From Deltaproteobacteria bacterium (GTDB lineage Bacteria; Desulfobacterota; GWC2-55-46; JAJCZF01), in contig JAJCZG010000058.1 of the NCBI GenBank assembly GCA_029262475.1, positions 1-42,489 of the forward strand: a DNA stretch of 42,489 nt. The letters run 5' to 3'. This document shows, piece by piece, positions 15,308-23,221 of this stretch. A model generated the notes under the pieces. It had not been told where the DNA came from. It saw only the letters and a list, made by a program, of their open reading frames with translations, and did no database searches. The position numbers were made by a program, and so were the translations under genes. Each line of letters starts with the position of its first letter. Position 1 is the first letter of the stretch.

Positions 15308-17447
15308 AGCCGCAACGGTTGATACGAAGAAAGCCGCTCAGAAATATTTGGCCGCCGGGTACTCCGTTCTGCCAGCCATAAAAGTAACTAAGGTCCCGCT
15401 TCTCACCTCATGGGCTGCGTTGCAACACACTCCTATGACTCCTGAAGCAGTAGCTCAATGTTTTCGTAAAGAAGCGCAAATCGGGGTTATCGGTGGGGCT
15501 GTATCTGGAAACCTGGAAATCCTTGACTTTGACGACCCGGATGTATATGAACCTTTCCTCGAAATGCTTGAACTACGGGCTCCAGGGCTCGCAGAGAGAT
15601 TAGTAAAACATACGACACCATCAGGCGGTTATCATCTTATTTACCGAAGCTCGGAGCCTGTTGCAGGAAATCAGGTCTTTGCCAGTCTATTGAGAAGCGA
15701 GAAGACTCTAACCGGCAAGGGCGTAAGGATTGAAACCCGAGGCGAAGGTGGTTACGCCCTGGTGCCACCTTCAGAAGGTTATAAAGTACTGTCTGGCTCC
15801 CTTTTATCCTGCCCCGTTTTGACTACAGCCGAAGTAGGGCTGCTACATACCACGGCCCGTATATTCGACCTGAGAGAATCAGAAGAACCAATCGTTGCAC
15901 AACAGGTACAAGGTAGAGACAATTCGGAAGCCCCAGGTACCAGATATAACGCCGAGCATAATATGAGGGACATATTAGCCTCATACGGTTGGAGGCCCGC
16001 AGGACGTACAACGGCTGGCGAGGGCTGGACGCGGCCTGGAAAGGACAGCGGTGTGTCAGGCGTGCTTTTATCCTCAACCGGCAACTTCTATGTATGGACG
16101 TCGAGCGTATCGGAACTTGAACCTAACAAATCTTACAATTCCTTTGCAATGTATACGGCTTATGAGCACAGCGGCGATTACTCAAAGGCAGCAAAGGAAC
16201 TGTACAGGCAGGAGAACTCAGCAAGACTGGCCGTAAATATGAGTGAAGAGCAAGATAAAGCAGCAGTGGAGCATCAAGATCATAGGCTAAGATTTCTTAG
16301 CATCGCTGAAGTCTTAGCAAACATAAGGCCCCCAGACTGGATTATTAAATCGTATCTCGATCGGAACTCGCTGGCAGCCCTGTTCGGCGCAAGCGGTACG
16401 ATGAAATCCTTCGCCGCAATCGACATCGGGCTCTCAGTGGCCACAGGAGAAGACTGGCATGGGCATGGTGTGCAGCCTTCGGCATCTGTCTTTTATCTTT
16501 GTGGTGAAGGCTTCTCCGGCATAGGCCGCCGCATTAAAGCGTGGGGCGAAGCGCATAAAGTGGATGTACAGGCAGCACCTTTTTTCGTGTCAAATCAAGC
16601 GGCGCAAATGCTAGACCCCTTGAGTGTTGAAGAAGTCTCCAAAGCCGTGGAGGCCCTTAAATCTGAGCACGGCACTCCAGCGTTGATCATTATTGACACC
16701 CTGAATAGAAATTTCGGGCCGGGAGATGAGAATAGCACAAACGATATGACCGGATTTATCGCTGCTCTTGACAGGCTCCGCATTCGCTCCAATTGTACGC
16801 TTTTGTTGATTCACCACACGGGACTAATGGCTCCGGAACGGGCCAGAGGGTCCTCAGCGCTTAGGGCCGCCCTTGATTGGGAGTTTAAACTCATCGCGAA
16901 CGACGACGGTATTCGAACACTGACTTGTACGAAGAGTAAAGATCACGAACCCCCACCGGCATTGTCGTTTGAGCCTGAGACCATTTTCCTAGACGACATG
17001 ATAGATGAAGACGGTGTTATTGCCTCGTCCTGTGTTCTACGTCTTGTAGATGGGCAGGCCGCAAGCAGCGTGAGGAAGCCTCTTAGTGGTGCGAAGAAAG
17101 TCGCTTATAATGCACTATTAGAGGCAATTAAAGAGAACGGCGAGGAGATGCCCGAGGAAATGGTCGAGAGTATGAGAGGGGATATTGACGGTTTTGGTAT
17201 CGTCCATCTTGACACATGGAGAGAGGTAGCGTACAGGGCTAATATATCCACATCGGAAGATTCATCTTCAAAGCGAAAAGCTTTTACCCGCGCCGTTTCA
17301 GGACTTCGTGATTCAGGACACGTTGAAGTACAAAACGATTACGCTTGGCCTGTAGCGGGACAGCGGGACAGGACAGGGACAAATACGGGACATGTCCCGG
17401 CCCATAAGGGACAGGCAAGCGGGACGGACAGGGACATATACCTATAG
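15297..17447 (+). CDS. primase-polymerase/RecA-type helicase replication protein
   Basis: This 716-residue protein joins an archaeo-eukaryotic-type prim-pol domain (about 10-185) with a RecA/AAA_25-type ATPase (about 340-560), as in many phage and plasmid replication proteins. The prim-pol active site shows D77-x-D79 (LDFDD) and a downstream HTTPSGGYHLIY motif. The ATPase has a Walker A GASGTMKS (364-371), a Walker B LIIID (D467), and a LLIHHTG motif. It should prime and unwind at the phage origin. The GTG start is the first in the frame, with only a weak GAGG-like site, and overlaps the preceding gene. The last 30 codons are read across a dense GGGAC repeat cluster, giving a low-complexity tail (TGTNTGHVPAHKGQ), so that DNA is probably selected as DNA. 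Confidence 0.9.
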   Translation: MKTEAATVDTKKAAQKYLAAGYSVLPAIKVTKVPLLTSWAALQHTPMTPEAVAQCFRKEAQIGVIGGAVSGNLEILDFDDPDVYEPFLEMLELRAPGLAERLVKHTTPSGGYHLIYRSSEPVAGNQVFASLLRSEKTLTGKGVRIETRGEGGYALVPPSEGYKVLSGSLLSCPVLTTAEVGLLHTTARIFDLRESEEPIVAQQVQGRDNSEAPGTRYNAEHNMRDILASYGWRPAGRTTAGEGWTRPGKDSGVSGVLLSSTGNFYVWTSSVSELEPNKSYNSFAMYTAYEHSGDYSKAAKELYRQENSARLAVNMSEEQDKAAVEHQDHRLRFLSIAEVLANIRPPDWIIKSYLDRNSLAALFGASGTMKSFAAIDIGLSVATGEDWHGHGVQPSASVFYLCGEGFSGIGRRIKAWGEAHKVDVQAAPFFVSNQAAQMLDPLSVEEVSKAVEALKSEHGTPALIIIDTLNRNFGPGDENSTNDMTGFIAALDRLRIRSNCTLLLIHHTGLMAPERARGSSALRAALDWEFKLIANDDGIRTLTCTKSKDHEPPPALSFEPETIFLDDMIDEDGVIASSCVLRLVDGQAASSVRKPLSGAKKVAYNALLEAIKENGEEMPEEMVESMRGDIDGFGIVHLDTWREVAYRANISTSEDSSSKRKAFTRAVSGLRDSGHVEVQNDYAWPVAGQRDRTGTNTGHVPAHKGQASGTDRDIYL

Positions 17448-17463
17448 GTATGTCCCGTGTCCC
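17357..17463. repeat. GGGAC iteron-like cluster, candidate origin
   Basis: Within 107 bases GGGAC occurs seven times on the plus strand (17357, 17365, 17376, 17387, 17408, 17421, 17431) and three times inverted (17394, 17452, 17459). CGGGACATGTCCCG is a perfect palindrome. GGGAC (17431) and GTCCC (17452) flank the perfect 14-bp palindrome ATACCTATAGGTAT (17438-17451), which contains the primase stop codon. Repeats at the replication protein's own 3' end suggest binding of the initiator, that is, an origin; alternatively the final hairpin attenuates transcription. Confidence 0.6.
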
Positions 17464-17504
17464 GCCCTGTCATGGGGTGAATCATAAATAAAGAAGGTGA
17501 CAAC

Positions 17505-17672
17505 ATGAACTGGCTCGATAAAGTGATTCAGGCTTACGAAAGAGGAGAGATACCTAAAGGAGGCATACACCATATCGAGGTTGCCCACGATGACGGCTGT
17601 TCACTCCTTGCTGGCACAGGACCTTGCGACTGTGAGGCGGAGGTTTCGTTAGACATTAAAGAAGATACTTGA
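17505..17672 (+). CDS. small phage hypothetical protein
   Basis: This 55-residue protein is too short for most gene callers. It begins MNWLDKVIQAYERGEIPKGG and ends with a Cys-bearing motif, HDDGCSLLAGTGPCDCEAEV. Small phage proteins with this 'His-Asp...Cys...CxC' ending are common next to replication genes; the three Cys could bind zinc, but the function is unknown. An AAGAAGGTG site precedes the ATG by about 5 bases. The next promoter's -35 box overlaps its stop codon. Confidence 0.65.
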   Translation: MNWLDKVIQAYERGEIPKGGIHHIEVAHDDGCSLLAGTGPCDCEAEVSLDIKEDT

Positions 17673-17697
17673 CTTAAATACAACTGAATAGTATAGT
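17669..17697 (+). promoter_or_regulatory. promoter of the packaging/late module
   Basis: TTGACT (-35, 17669-17674), a 17-base spacer and TATAGT (-10, 17692-17697) form a near-consensus sigma-70 promoter just upstream of the HTH/terminase genes. It marks the start of the late module. Confidence 0.7.
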
Positions 17698-17730
17698 AAT
17701 ACATATGGATTGCATAATGGACGGATGGAC

Positions 17731-18156
17731 ATGAGCGGAAAGAGAAAATACCCGGAAGGGCTGCCTGATAACAAGAGGGACGCAGTACGCGCCTTTCTTG
17801 AAAGCGGTAAGACATATAGGGAAATAGCAGATATCCTCGGTGTCTCGAAGTCTACGGTCGGTAACATAGCCAAGGAAACTAAGACCGTTGATGCGGGCCT
17901 TGTGGACGCTATTAAAAAGACCGAGGTGGACAAGCTCAAATCCAAGTGCGATATGCTCCTCGACGGACTCACGCCAGATAAGGTCGAGAAAGCACGGCTT
18001 ACGGAGATCTCAATCGCTTACGGAACGCTCTTTGATAAGCGGCAATTGCTCACGGGAGGAGCGACGCAAAATGTCGCCATTTCGGCGCTTATTAAGGCCG
18101 CTCACGGGTTAAACGGTAACACAAGCGGTAACACGGCAAAGGAAGCGACTAGCTAA
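17731..18156 (+). CDS. HTH protein, possible small terminase subunit
   Basis: This 141-residue protein has a homeodomain-like helix-turn-helix (GKTYREIADILGVSKSTVGN, about 26-45) followed by helical segments. It lies directly before the large terminase gene, the usual place of the small terminase, which binds packaging sites through an HTH; a late-gene regulator is the alternative. Start choice is uncertain: ATGs at 17725 and 17731 and a TTG at 17710 share one frame, and none has a strong ribosome binding site. The C-terminus is Gly/Asn/Thr-rich (NGNTSGNTAKEATS). Confidence 0.65.
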   Translation: MSGKRKYPEGLPDNKRDAVRAFLESGKTYREIADILGVSKSTVGNIAKETKTVDAGLVDAIKKTEVDKLKSKCDMLLDGLTPDKVEKARLTEISIAYGTLFDKRQLLTGGATQNVAISALIKAAHGLNGNTSGNTAKEATS

Positions 18157-18242
18157 CGTATTGATAATTATGGTATTTCTGCTTGGTGGCCCGATGATAG
18201 AGTATCAGAGGTGCGCTATTTAAAACATTTCAGATGGGCTAA

Positions 18243-18392
18243 ATGGAGCAACGAGAAGACGATGACGAAGAGCGATTATTATCAAGCGGAGAATCTATCG
18301 GGCGAAAGTCTTTCGAGGACTTCGACCCAGGGGGGGGGGAGGGGGGCATACCCCCGGCGGTCCAGTTAGCCTTATATTATACTCGCGTATGA
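18243..18392 (+). CDS. possible small ORF across a poly-G tract
   Basis: A 49-codon ATG frame (MEQREDDDEERLLSSGESIG...) lies between the HTH gene and the large terminase. Its first 26 codons encode an acidic, helical-looking peptide; the frame then runs through ten consecutive G and later six G, encoding Gly residues. There is no good ribosome binding site. A miscounted or slipping homopolymer would change the frame, so the end may be wrong. It could be a real small gene, a packaging-site region or chance. Confidence 0.25.
   Translation: MEQREDDDEERLLSSGESIGRKSFEDFDPGGGEGGIPPAVQLALYYTRV
18330..18360. repeat. poly-G tract before the large terminase
   Basis: Ten G (18330-18339), one A and six G (18341-18346) are followed by CATACCCCCGGCGG, so the DNA can form a G-rich hairpin or quadruplex. 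The 16-base word GGGGAGGGGGGCATAC here is nearly identical to one at 151-166 (one difference). The exact length may be a sequencing artefact. Confidence 0.5.
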
Positions 18393-18423
18393 TTGCCATA
18401 TAGAACAAAAAGGGTTTTGCAGA

Positions 18424-19908
18424 TTGAACGAAGCGGATATAAAACTTATCAAGTCCTGGGTGCGTAACCCACGGAAGTTCGTTATTGAGGCGCTTAGGCT
18501 TGAGGAAAAGGGGCATACCCTCTCCAGACAGCAGGAGAAGGCCCTGGATGAGCTTAAGAAGCTTGTTACTGCCAAACTCAAGGCCTCCGAGGGCAAGAAA
18601 CTCTCTACAGAGGAGAAGGAGTACGCCGCTAAGATTGGCATATCAATCATGTCCGGGCAAGGTACGGGTAAGGACGCTTTCGCCTCATGGGTGATTCTAT
18701 GGTTTCTTTGCTGCTTCCCTTTCCCGAAGATTCCCTGCACCGCTCCCACGGACAAGCAGCTTAAGGTAATTTTGTGGGCCGAAATAAGTAAGTGGCTCCG
18801 GGACAGTCACGTTGAGAGTTGGCTTACATGGCAGTCGGAGAAGGTCTTTTTGAAAGATCACGGTGGCAAGGAGTGGTTTGCCGTCGCCAAGACCGTTAAC
18901 GTCAAGGGCTCGGCTGACGATCAGGCAGAGACACTCGCGGGCTTCCACGAAGACTTTCTCATGGCCGTTATGGACGAGGCCTCCGGCATTCCCGACCCGG
19001 TCTTTAAGCCAATAGAGGGCACTATGACAGGCAAGTGCAACTTCGTCCTTATGATATTTAATCCTACTCGCTCTTACGGCTTTGCCGTTGACAGCCACGT
19101 GAAGAACAGACAGGACTGGGTATGCCTCAAATGGAATGCCGAAGAGAGCGAGCTAGTCTCGCGCTCACACGTAGAGCGCATGGAGCGCAAGTACGGACGA
19201 GACTCTAACGCCTTTAGGATAAGGGTAAAGGGGCTTCCTCCGCTTGCCGACACAGATACCCTAATCCCCTGGGACTGGGTAATGAACGCGGTTGAGAGGG
19301 AGATAGAGCCTTTGGAAGACGATCCGCTCCTTTTCGGAGTAGACGTAGGTGCCGGGGGCGATAAGAGCGTTATTCTTCACAGGCGTGGAGGGCTCGTAGA
19401 AAGGTTAACGACCCATACGACGCCGAACACGATGGAGCTTACCGGATGGGCCTCTGCCGACATAGATGAGTACGAGGCGAGTGCCGTATTTGTGGACGTT
19501 ATAGGTCTCGGTAACGGCGTATACAACAGGCTTAAAGAACTCGGTCATAGCAGGGTCTACCCAGTGGACGTGAGAAGTACGGCCCGCAATAATGATCGGT
19601 TCCACCGGCTACGTGACGAGATATGGTGGACGCTCAGGGAACAGTTCGAGAAGGGTACGATCTCCATACCGAACGACGATGAACTTATCTGCGAACTTAC
19701 GACGATTAAGTATGAGCCGGAATCTAACGGTAAGGTGAAGGTCGAGGGAAAGAAGGAGATGAAACGCAGGGGTCTTGAAAGCCCTGACAAGGCCGACGCT
19801 CTGTGCCTTACCTACTACCTTCCGGAGAGCACCTTCAGGCGAGAGAGGACAAAGAGATACAGGACTGACCCAATTGACGAGAGACAGCACGGGTGGATGG
19901 TGGCATGA
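18424..19908 (+). CDS. terL: terminase large subunit
   Basis: This 494-residue protein is the DNA-packaging motor and headful/cos nuclease. The N-terminal ATPase has a Walker A GQGTGK (78-83) and a Walker B VMDE (182-185) followed by a coupling motif near FNPT. The C-terminal RNase H-like nuclease shows FGVDVG (D307), AVFVDVIGLG and SPDKADAL (D455, D458), the expected acidic triad. The size matches the family. The start is a TTG at 18424, the first start in a frame that opens only at 18370, with an AAGGG site upstream. The portal gene overlaps its stop (ATGA). By architecture it groups with TerL proteins of podovirus-like phages with P22-type portals. Confidence 0.93.
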   Translation: MNEADIKLIKSWVRNPRKFVIEALRLEEKGHTLSRQQEKALDELKKLVTAKLKASEGKKLSTEEKEYAAKIGISIMSGQGTGKDAFASWVILWFLCCFPFPKIPCTAPTDKQLKVILWAEISKWLRDSHVESWLTWQSEKVFLKDHGGKEWFAVAKTVNVKGSADDQAETLAGFHEDFLMAVMDEASGIPDPVFKPIEGTMTGKCNFVLMIFNPTRSYGFAVDSHVKNRQDWVCLKWNAEESELVSRSHVERMERKYGRDSNAFRIRVKGLPPLADTDTLIPWDWVMNAVEREIEPLEDDPLLFGVDVGAGGDKSVILHRRGGLVERLTTHTTPNTMELTGWASADIDEYEASAVFVDVIGLGNGVYNRLKELGHSRVYPVDVRSTARNNDRFHRLRDEIWWTLREQFEKGTISIPNDDELICELTTIKYEPESNGKVKVEGKKEMKRRGLESPDKADALCLTYYLPESTFRRERTKRYRTDPIDERQHGWMVA

Positions 19909-21986
19909 AGCTTGTAAGGACTACAAAAGAAAAGAGGCATTCGCATATCGCCGGGCTATCAGATAGCGGCGAGGGGAGTACCTCCGTCCATAAAGGGCAT
20001 TCGCACACCGTCGCCTACAGGGAGGCTCAGGCCGAAGAGTTAGATGAAGTAGAGAACGTGATATTGGAAGCGGTCGAAGGCGGCTGGTTTATAGAGCCCG
20101 CCGAAGACGGTCACACACACATCTTTGAAGCTATCGTAACCGCCTCTGAAACTGGCAAGAAAAAGAAGGACGATGCGGAGACGGCTAAAGATGTTAGGGG
20201 CCTGTATAAGGAAGCTAAAGAATACGAAAAGGATTTTAGAAAGAAGGCCGAGGAATCGGAAAGATATTACATGGGGGAACAGTGGAAGAAAGCCGACAAG
20301 GACTACCTCGAATCTCGGGACCGGGCCGCCCTTACCATAAACGAGATAGAGCCGAAGATAGACCTGCTTTCCGGCTACCAGCGGCAGAATAGAAGCGATA
20401 TCAGGTTCTACCCCGTTGAGGATGGCGACTCAAGGGTGGCCGACATACTTACGCACGTCGTAAAGAACATTACAGAGCAGAACAACTTTGAGTACGAGGA
20501 GACCGGCGTATTTACCGATGAGATGATTACGGGGCGTGGACTCTTTAATACCTATGTGAGTTACGACGAAAACATTTTAGGGGACATAAAGGTAGAAAAA
20601 TTCCCCTGGGACGAATGCTGGTTCGGCCCTCACGACAGGGAAGACCTCGCCGACTGCGAGTATCTAGTAAAGACGAAGTGGTTGAGCTTCGCCAAGGTAA
20701 AGGAACTCTGGCCCGAGAAGAAGGACGATATAGATAAAGAAACAGACATCTATACATCAACCGACGACCCGCACACGACTCACGTTGAAGGCCAGTACGA
20801 GAAGTCGGATAATAGTGTTAGCGTACCCTTCGACGATGATTTTGTGGATATAGCAAGGAAGGAGTACCGCGTCCTGGAGTGTTGGAAAAAGGTCTATAAA
20901 CGCGCTTACGTGCTCGTAAACGTTACCGAGAGTTTTTACCACAACGCAGAAGGATGGGACGATAAGGACGTAAAGGCCGTCAAGACCATACCAGGCTTCA
21001 GCGCGATACCGAGGGTCAAGACCGATATGAGGATAACACTCACGGCAGGGAATACCATTCTTAACGACGGTATGGACGAATACTTCGACGGTATGTTTTC
21101 GATGGTGCCTGTCTACGCAAAGAAACGTAAGAAAGAGGTGTGGGGCAGGGTGGAGGCGGCTAAAGAGCCTCAGATGGAGATTAATAAGCGTCATTCGCAA
21201 TCCGTGGATATCTTGAACAAGGCGGCGGCTTACGGTTGGTTTTATGATGATACGATCTTTCCGTCTGCGGCAGATAGAGACAGTTTTAAGAATAACTGCA
21301 CCTCTCCTGGCTTTCTAGCCAAGGTGGCGAATATAAAGCACCTCCCACATCAGGTCGAGGGCGTAAAGTTCCCGAACGAGATAGTCGCCCTCGAATCACT
21401 TGCTACGGAAAAGCTCCGGGAGATAATGAACATAAACCCCGAGCTTCAAGGCGTTAATTCTAGGGCCGAGAGCGGTATAGCCATAGCCGAGAAGAAGAGA
21501 CAGGGTCTCATAGGAAACGAGTTTCTCTTCGACAACCTGAGCTTATCCAAAAAGATACTCGGAAGGCTCATCGTAAAACTAGTCCAGAAGATATATTCGC
21601 CCGAGAGAATACTCAGGTTACTTGAGAACCGTAGCAACCGGGAGCAGATGGAGATTGGCGGCCAAGACTTTTCAGAGTATACGAAAGAGGAGATACTCGA
21701 CTTGCTTAAAGAATCGGACCTCACCAAGTATGACGTGGCCGTCGGTGAGAGCGCCTATAACCCGACCACGAGGCACGCGAACTTCGCCATATGGGCCGAG
21801 CTATCAAAGACTCACCCGGACACAATACCGCTCGACATGCTTATAGACCTATCCGACCTTCCGGAGAAGGATAAAATAAAGAAGAAGATAGAGGAGCGCA
21901 TGCAGGCCCAGGCCGAGGATGCCGAGCGGACGAGACAGACAGAAATAGAAAAGACGCTTATAGCGAGATCGGGGCAGATGCAGTGA
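19905..21986 (+). CDS. P22-like portal protein with His-rich N-terminus
   Basis: This 693-residue protein should form the dodecameric ring at the packaging vertex. The region after about residue 90 resembles P22-type portals: YYMGEQW, a LTINEIEPKIDLLSGYQRQN segment, then FPWDECWFGPHDREDL and a helical C-terminus (EIMNINPELQGVNSRAESG). The first 75 residues are unusual: HSH (12-14), GHSH (31-34) and DGHTH (68-72) with an acidic segment between, looking like a small metal-binding or virion-attached domain fused in front. The start at 19905 gives the ATGA overlap with the terminase. The DUF2292-like gene overlaps its own stop. Confidence 0.88.
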   Translation: MKLVRTTKEKRHSHIAGLSDSGEGSTSVHKGHSHTVAYREAQAEELDEVENVILEAVEGGWFIEPAEDGHTHIFEAIVTASETGKKKKDDAETAKDVRGLYKEAKEYEKDFRKKAEESERYYMGEQWKKADKDYLESRDRAALTINEIEPKIDLLSGYQRQNRSDIRFYPVEDGDSRVADILTHVVKNITEQNNFEYEETGVFTDEMITGRGLFNTYVSYDENILGDIKVEKFPWDECWFGPHDREDLADCEYLVKTKWLSFAKVKELWPEKKDDIDKETDIYTSTDDPHTTHVEGQYEKSDNSVSVPFDDDFVDIARKEYRVLECWKKVYKRAYVLVNVTESFYHNAEGWDDKDVKAVKTIPGFSAIPRVKTDMRITLTAGNTILNDGMDEYFDGMFSMVPVYAKKRKKEVWGRVEAAKEPQMEINKRHSQSVDILNKAAAYGWFYDDTIFPSAADRDSFKNNCTSPGFLAKVANIKHLPHQVEGVKFPNEIVALESLATEKLREIMNINPELQGVNSRAESGIAIAEKKRQGLIGNEFLFDNLSLSKKILGRLIVKLVQKIYSPERILRLLENRSNREQMEIGGQDFSEYTKEEILDLLKESDLTKYDVAVGESAYNPTTRHANFAIWAELSKTHPDTIPLDMLIDLSDLPEKDKIKKKIEERMQAQAEDAERTRQTEIEKTLIARSGQMQ

Positions 21987-22108
21987 AGAAAATTTTTGAG
22001 CTCATAAGGGAACTAAGGGAGAATAAATTCTACGGTGAACTGCTTGTCAAGTTCGAAGCGGGGAAGATAATTGTCTGTAAAAAGACGGAAACCCTTAAGA
22101 TTAAATAA
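21983..22108 (+). CDS. DUF2292-like small protein
   Basis: This 41-residue protein (MKKIFELIRELRENKFYGEL..., ending KKTETLKIK) matches the pattern of the small DUF2292/YezD-like proteins: a short helix, then 'YGxxxVxFexGKIVxxxxxET'. The GTG start overlaps the portal stop (GTGA), so it is translated from the same transcript. Such peptides recur behind portal genes in related phages, by recollection, but their role is unknown. Too short for most gene callers. Confidence 0.65.
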   Translation: MKKIFELIRELRENKFYGELLVKFEAGKIIVCKKTETLKIK

Positions 22109-22323
22109 CCCTATTAGGGTTCTACTAACGAGACAAATCCAGTCGAGCATGGTGATTCCTAAAGGGCTCGAAGATGATTATGGTTAGTGGATATAGTTAA
22201 TTGTAAAAATCTAAAATAGAACAACAAAATTCGGTATCGGCCCTTTTTTATTGCCGGAACACCCTCTTCGGAGGCCGGTTAAACAGGGAGTATCGCTACC
22301 AGGCGCCCTAAGGAGAAAAGAAG
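22109..22323. other. intergenic leader with hairpins before the head genes
   Basis: No gene fits here. AACCCT-ATT-AGGGTT (around 22107-22121) is a short hairpin. A two-level hairpin follows: ATCCA with TGGAT, enclosing CGAGC with GCTCG (about 22136-22195). CCTC-TTCG-GAGG (22263-22274), flanked by CCGG (22254-22257 and 22275-22278), forms a UUCG-capped stem shortly before the scaffold ribosome binding site. These could adjust or stabilise the head-gene mRNA. The only promoter-like pair (TTGTAA ... CAAAAT at 22201-22230) is weak. Confidence 0.4.
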
Positions 22324-23205
22324 ATGGAAGAAGTAAAGACACAGGAAACAGACGAGGCTCAGGAGACCGTTGACGTATCTACTCTTGACGACGCAGAGCT
22401 TGATGAAATGATCGAGCGGTCGGGTGAGAAAGATAAAGACGCTGAACCTCAAGACGAGACACCGGCACCTGAAGAGGCCGAAGGCGAGACTTCCGAGAAG
22501 AAAGAGACACCATCCGAGACCCCTCCTGAAGAGAAAGAGGGGGAGACGGAACAGTCGGAGGTCGAGACGCTCAGAAGGCAGCTTCAGGATAAGGAAAGCT
22601 TTATCCAACGACAGGCAAGCGAGATCGGGGAACTTCGAAAGTTCACGAGCCAGGAAGATGCGGACCCACCCTCCCCCACGGCTGAGGAAAACGAGGACGA
22701 CTTCTTCGATAACCCGAAAGAGGCAGTCTCTAAAACTGTCGAACGGGTTATCGAGGAACGGGACCGGAAGCAGGCGTTTGAGGTCGAACGTATCAGACTG
22801 CTTGGCGAGGAGACGAAGAGTATGGTTACCGAGGCAGTTCCGGATTTCAAGGACTTCCTTGACGACATATCGGAACTCGCTAAGGAGGACGGCTATACGG
22901 ACGAGAACCTTGCGGCCTTCAAAGCTGACCCGTTTATCTCATCGGACCCTGGCATCCTCATAAGCTACGCCAAACGCGCACAAATGAAGAGGCAGTTATC
23001 GGAGTACGAGCGCGAGATATCGGAGCTTAAGAAGAAGCCCGAAGAGGTAGTAAAGCGCATACAGGAGGCTGCCGGTAAGAACGGCACCACGCTTACGGGT
23101 AAGACAGCTTCTATGCCGAGAGGAACGCGCCCCGAAATATCGGAACCGCAGATAGCCTCGATGTCCGACGCCGAGCTGGATGAAGCGTTAAAGCAAGCTC
23201 AGTAA
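22324..23205 (+). CDS. capsid scaffolding protein
   Basis: This 293-residue acidic, highly charged protein directly precedes the major capsid gene, the standard place of the scaffold. Residues 1-85 are Glu/Asp/Pro/Thr-rich and disordered; coiled-coil segments lie at about 80-105 and 220-245. The same short helix appears at both ends: LDDAELDEMIE (21-31) and MSDAELDEALKQA near the C-terminus. In P22-type scaffolds a C-terminal helix binds the coat protein, so two such helices could act as two coat-binding ends. An AAGGAG site precedes the ATG. Confidence 0.85.
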   Translation: MEEVKTQETDEAQETVDVSTLDDAELDEMIERSGEKDKDAEPQDETPAPEEAEGETSEKKETPSETPPEEKEGETEQSEVETLRRQLQDKESFIQRQASEIGELRKFTSQEDADPPSPTAEENEDDFFDNPKEAVSKTVERVIEERDRKQAFEVERIRLLGEETKSMVTEAVPDFKDFLDDISELAKEDGYTDENLAAFKADPFISSDPGILISYAKRAQMKRQLSEYEREISELKKKPEEVVKRIQEAAGKNGTTLTGKTASMPRGTRPEISEPQIASMSDAELDEALKQAQ

Positions 23206-23221
23206 CGGAGGTTATACGACG

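Noticed and set aside
17357-17463. CRISPR array
   Set aside because: The GGGAC words are only 5 bases long, irregularly spaced and partly inverted; there are no equal spacers.
22201-22230. promoter before the scaffold gene
   Set aside because: TTGTAA and CAAAAT are poor matches with non-ideal spacing; read-through from 17669 is enough.
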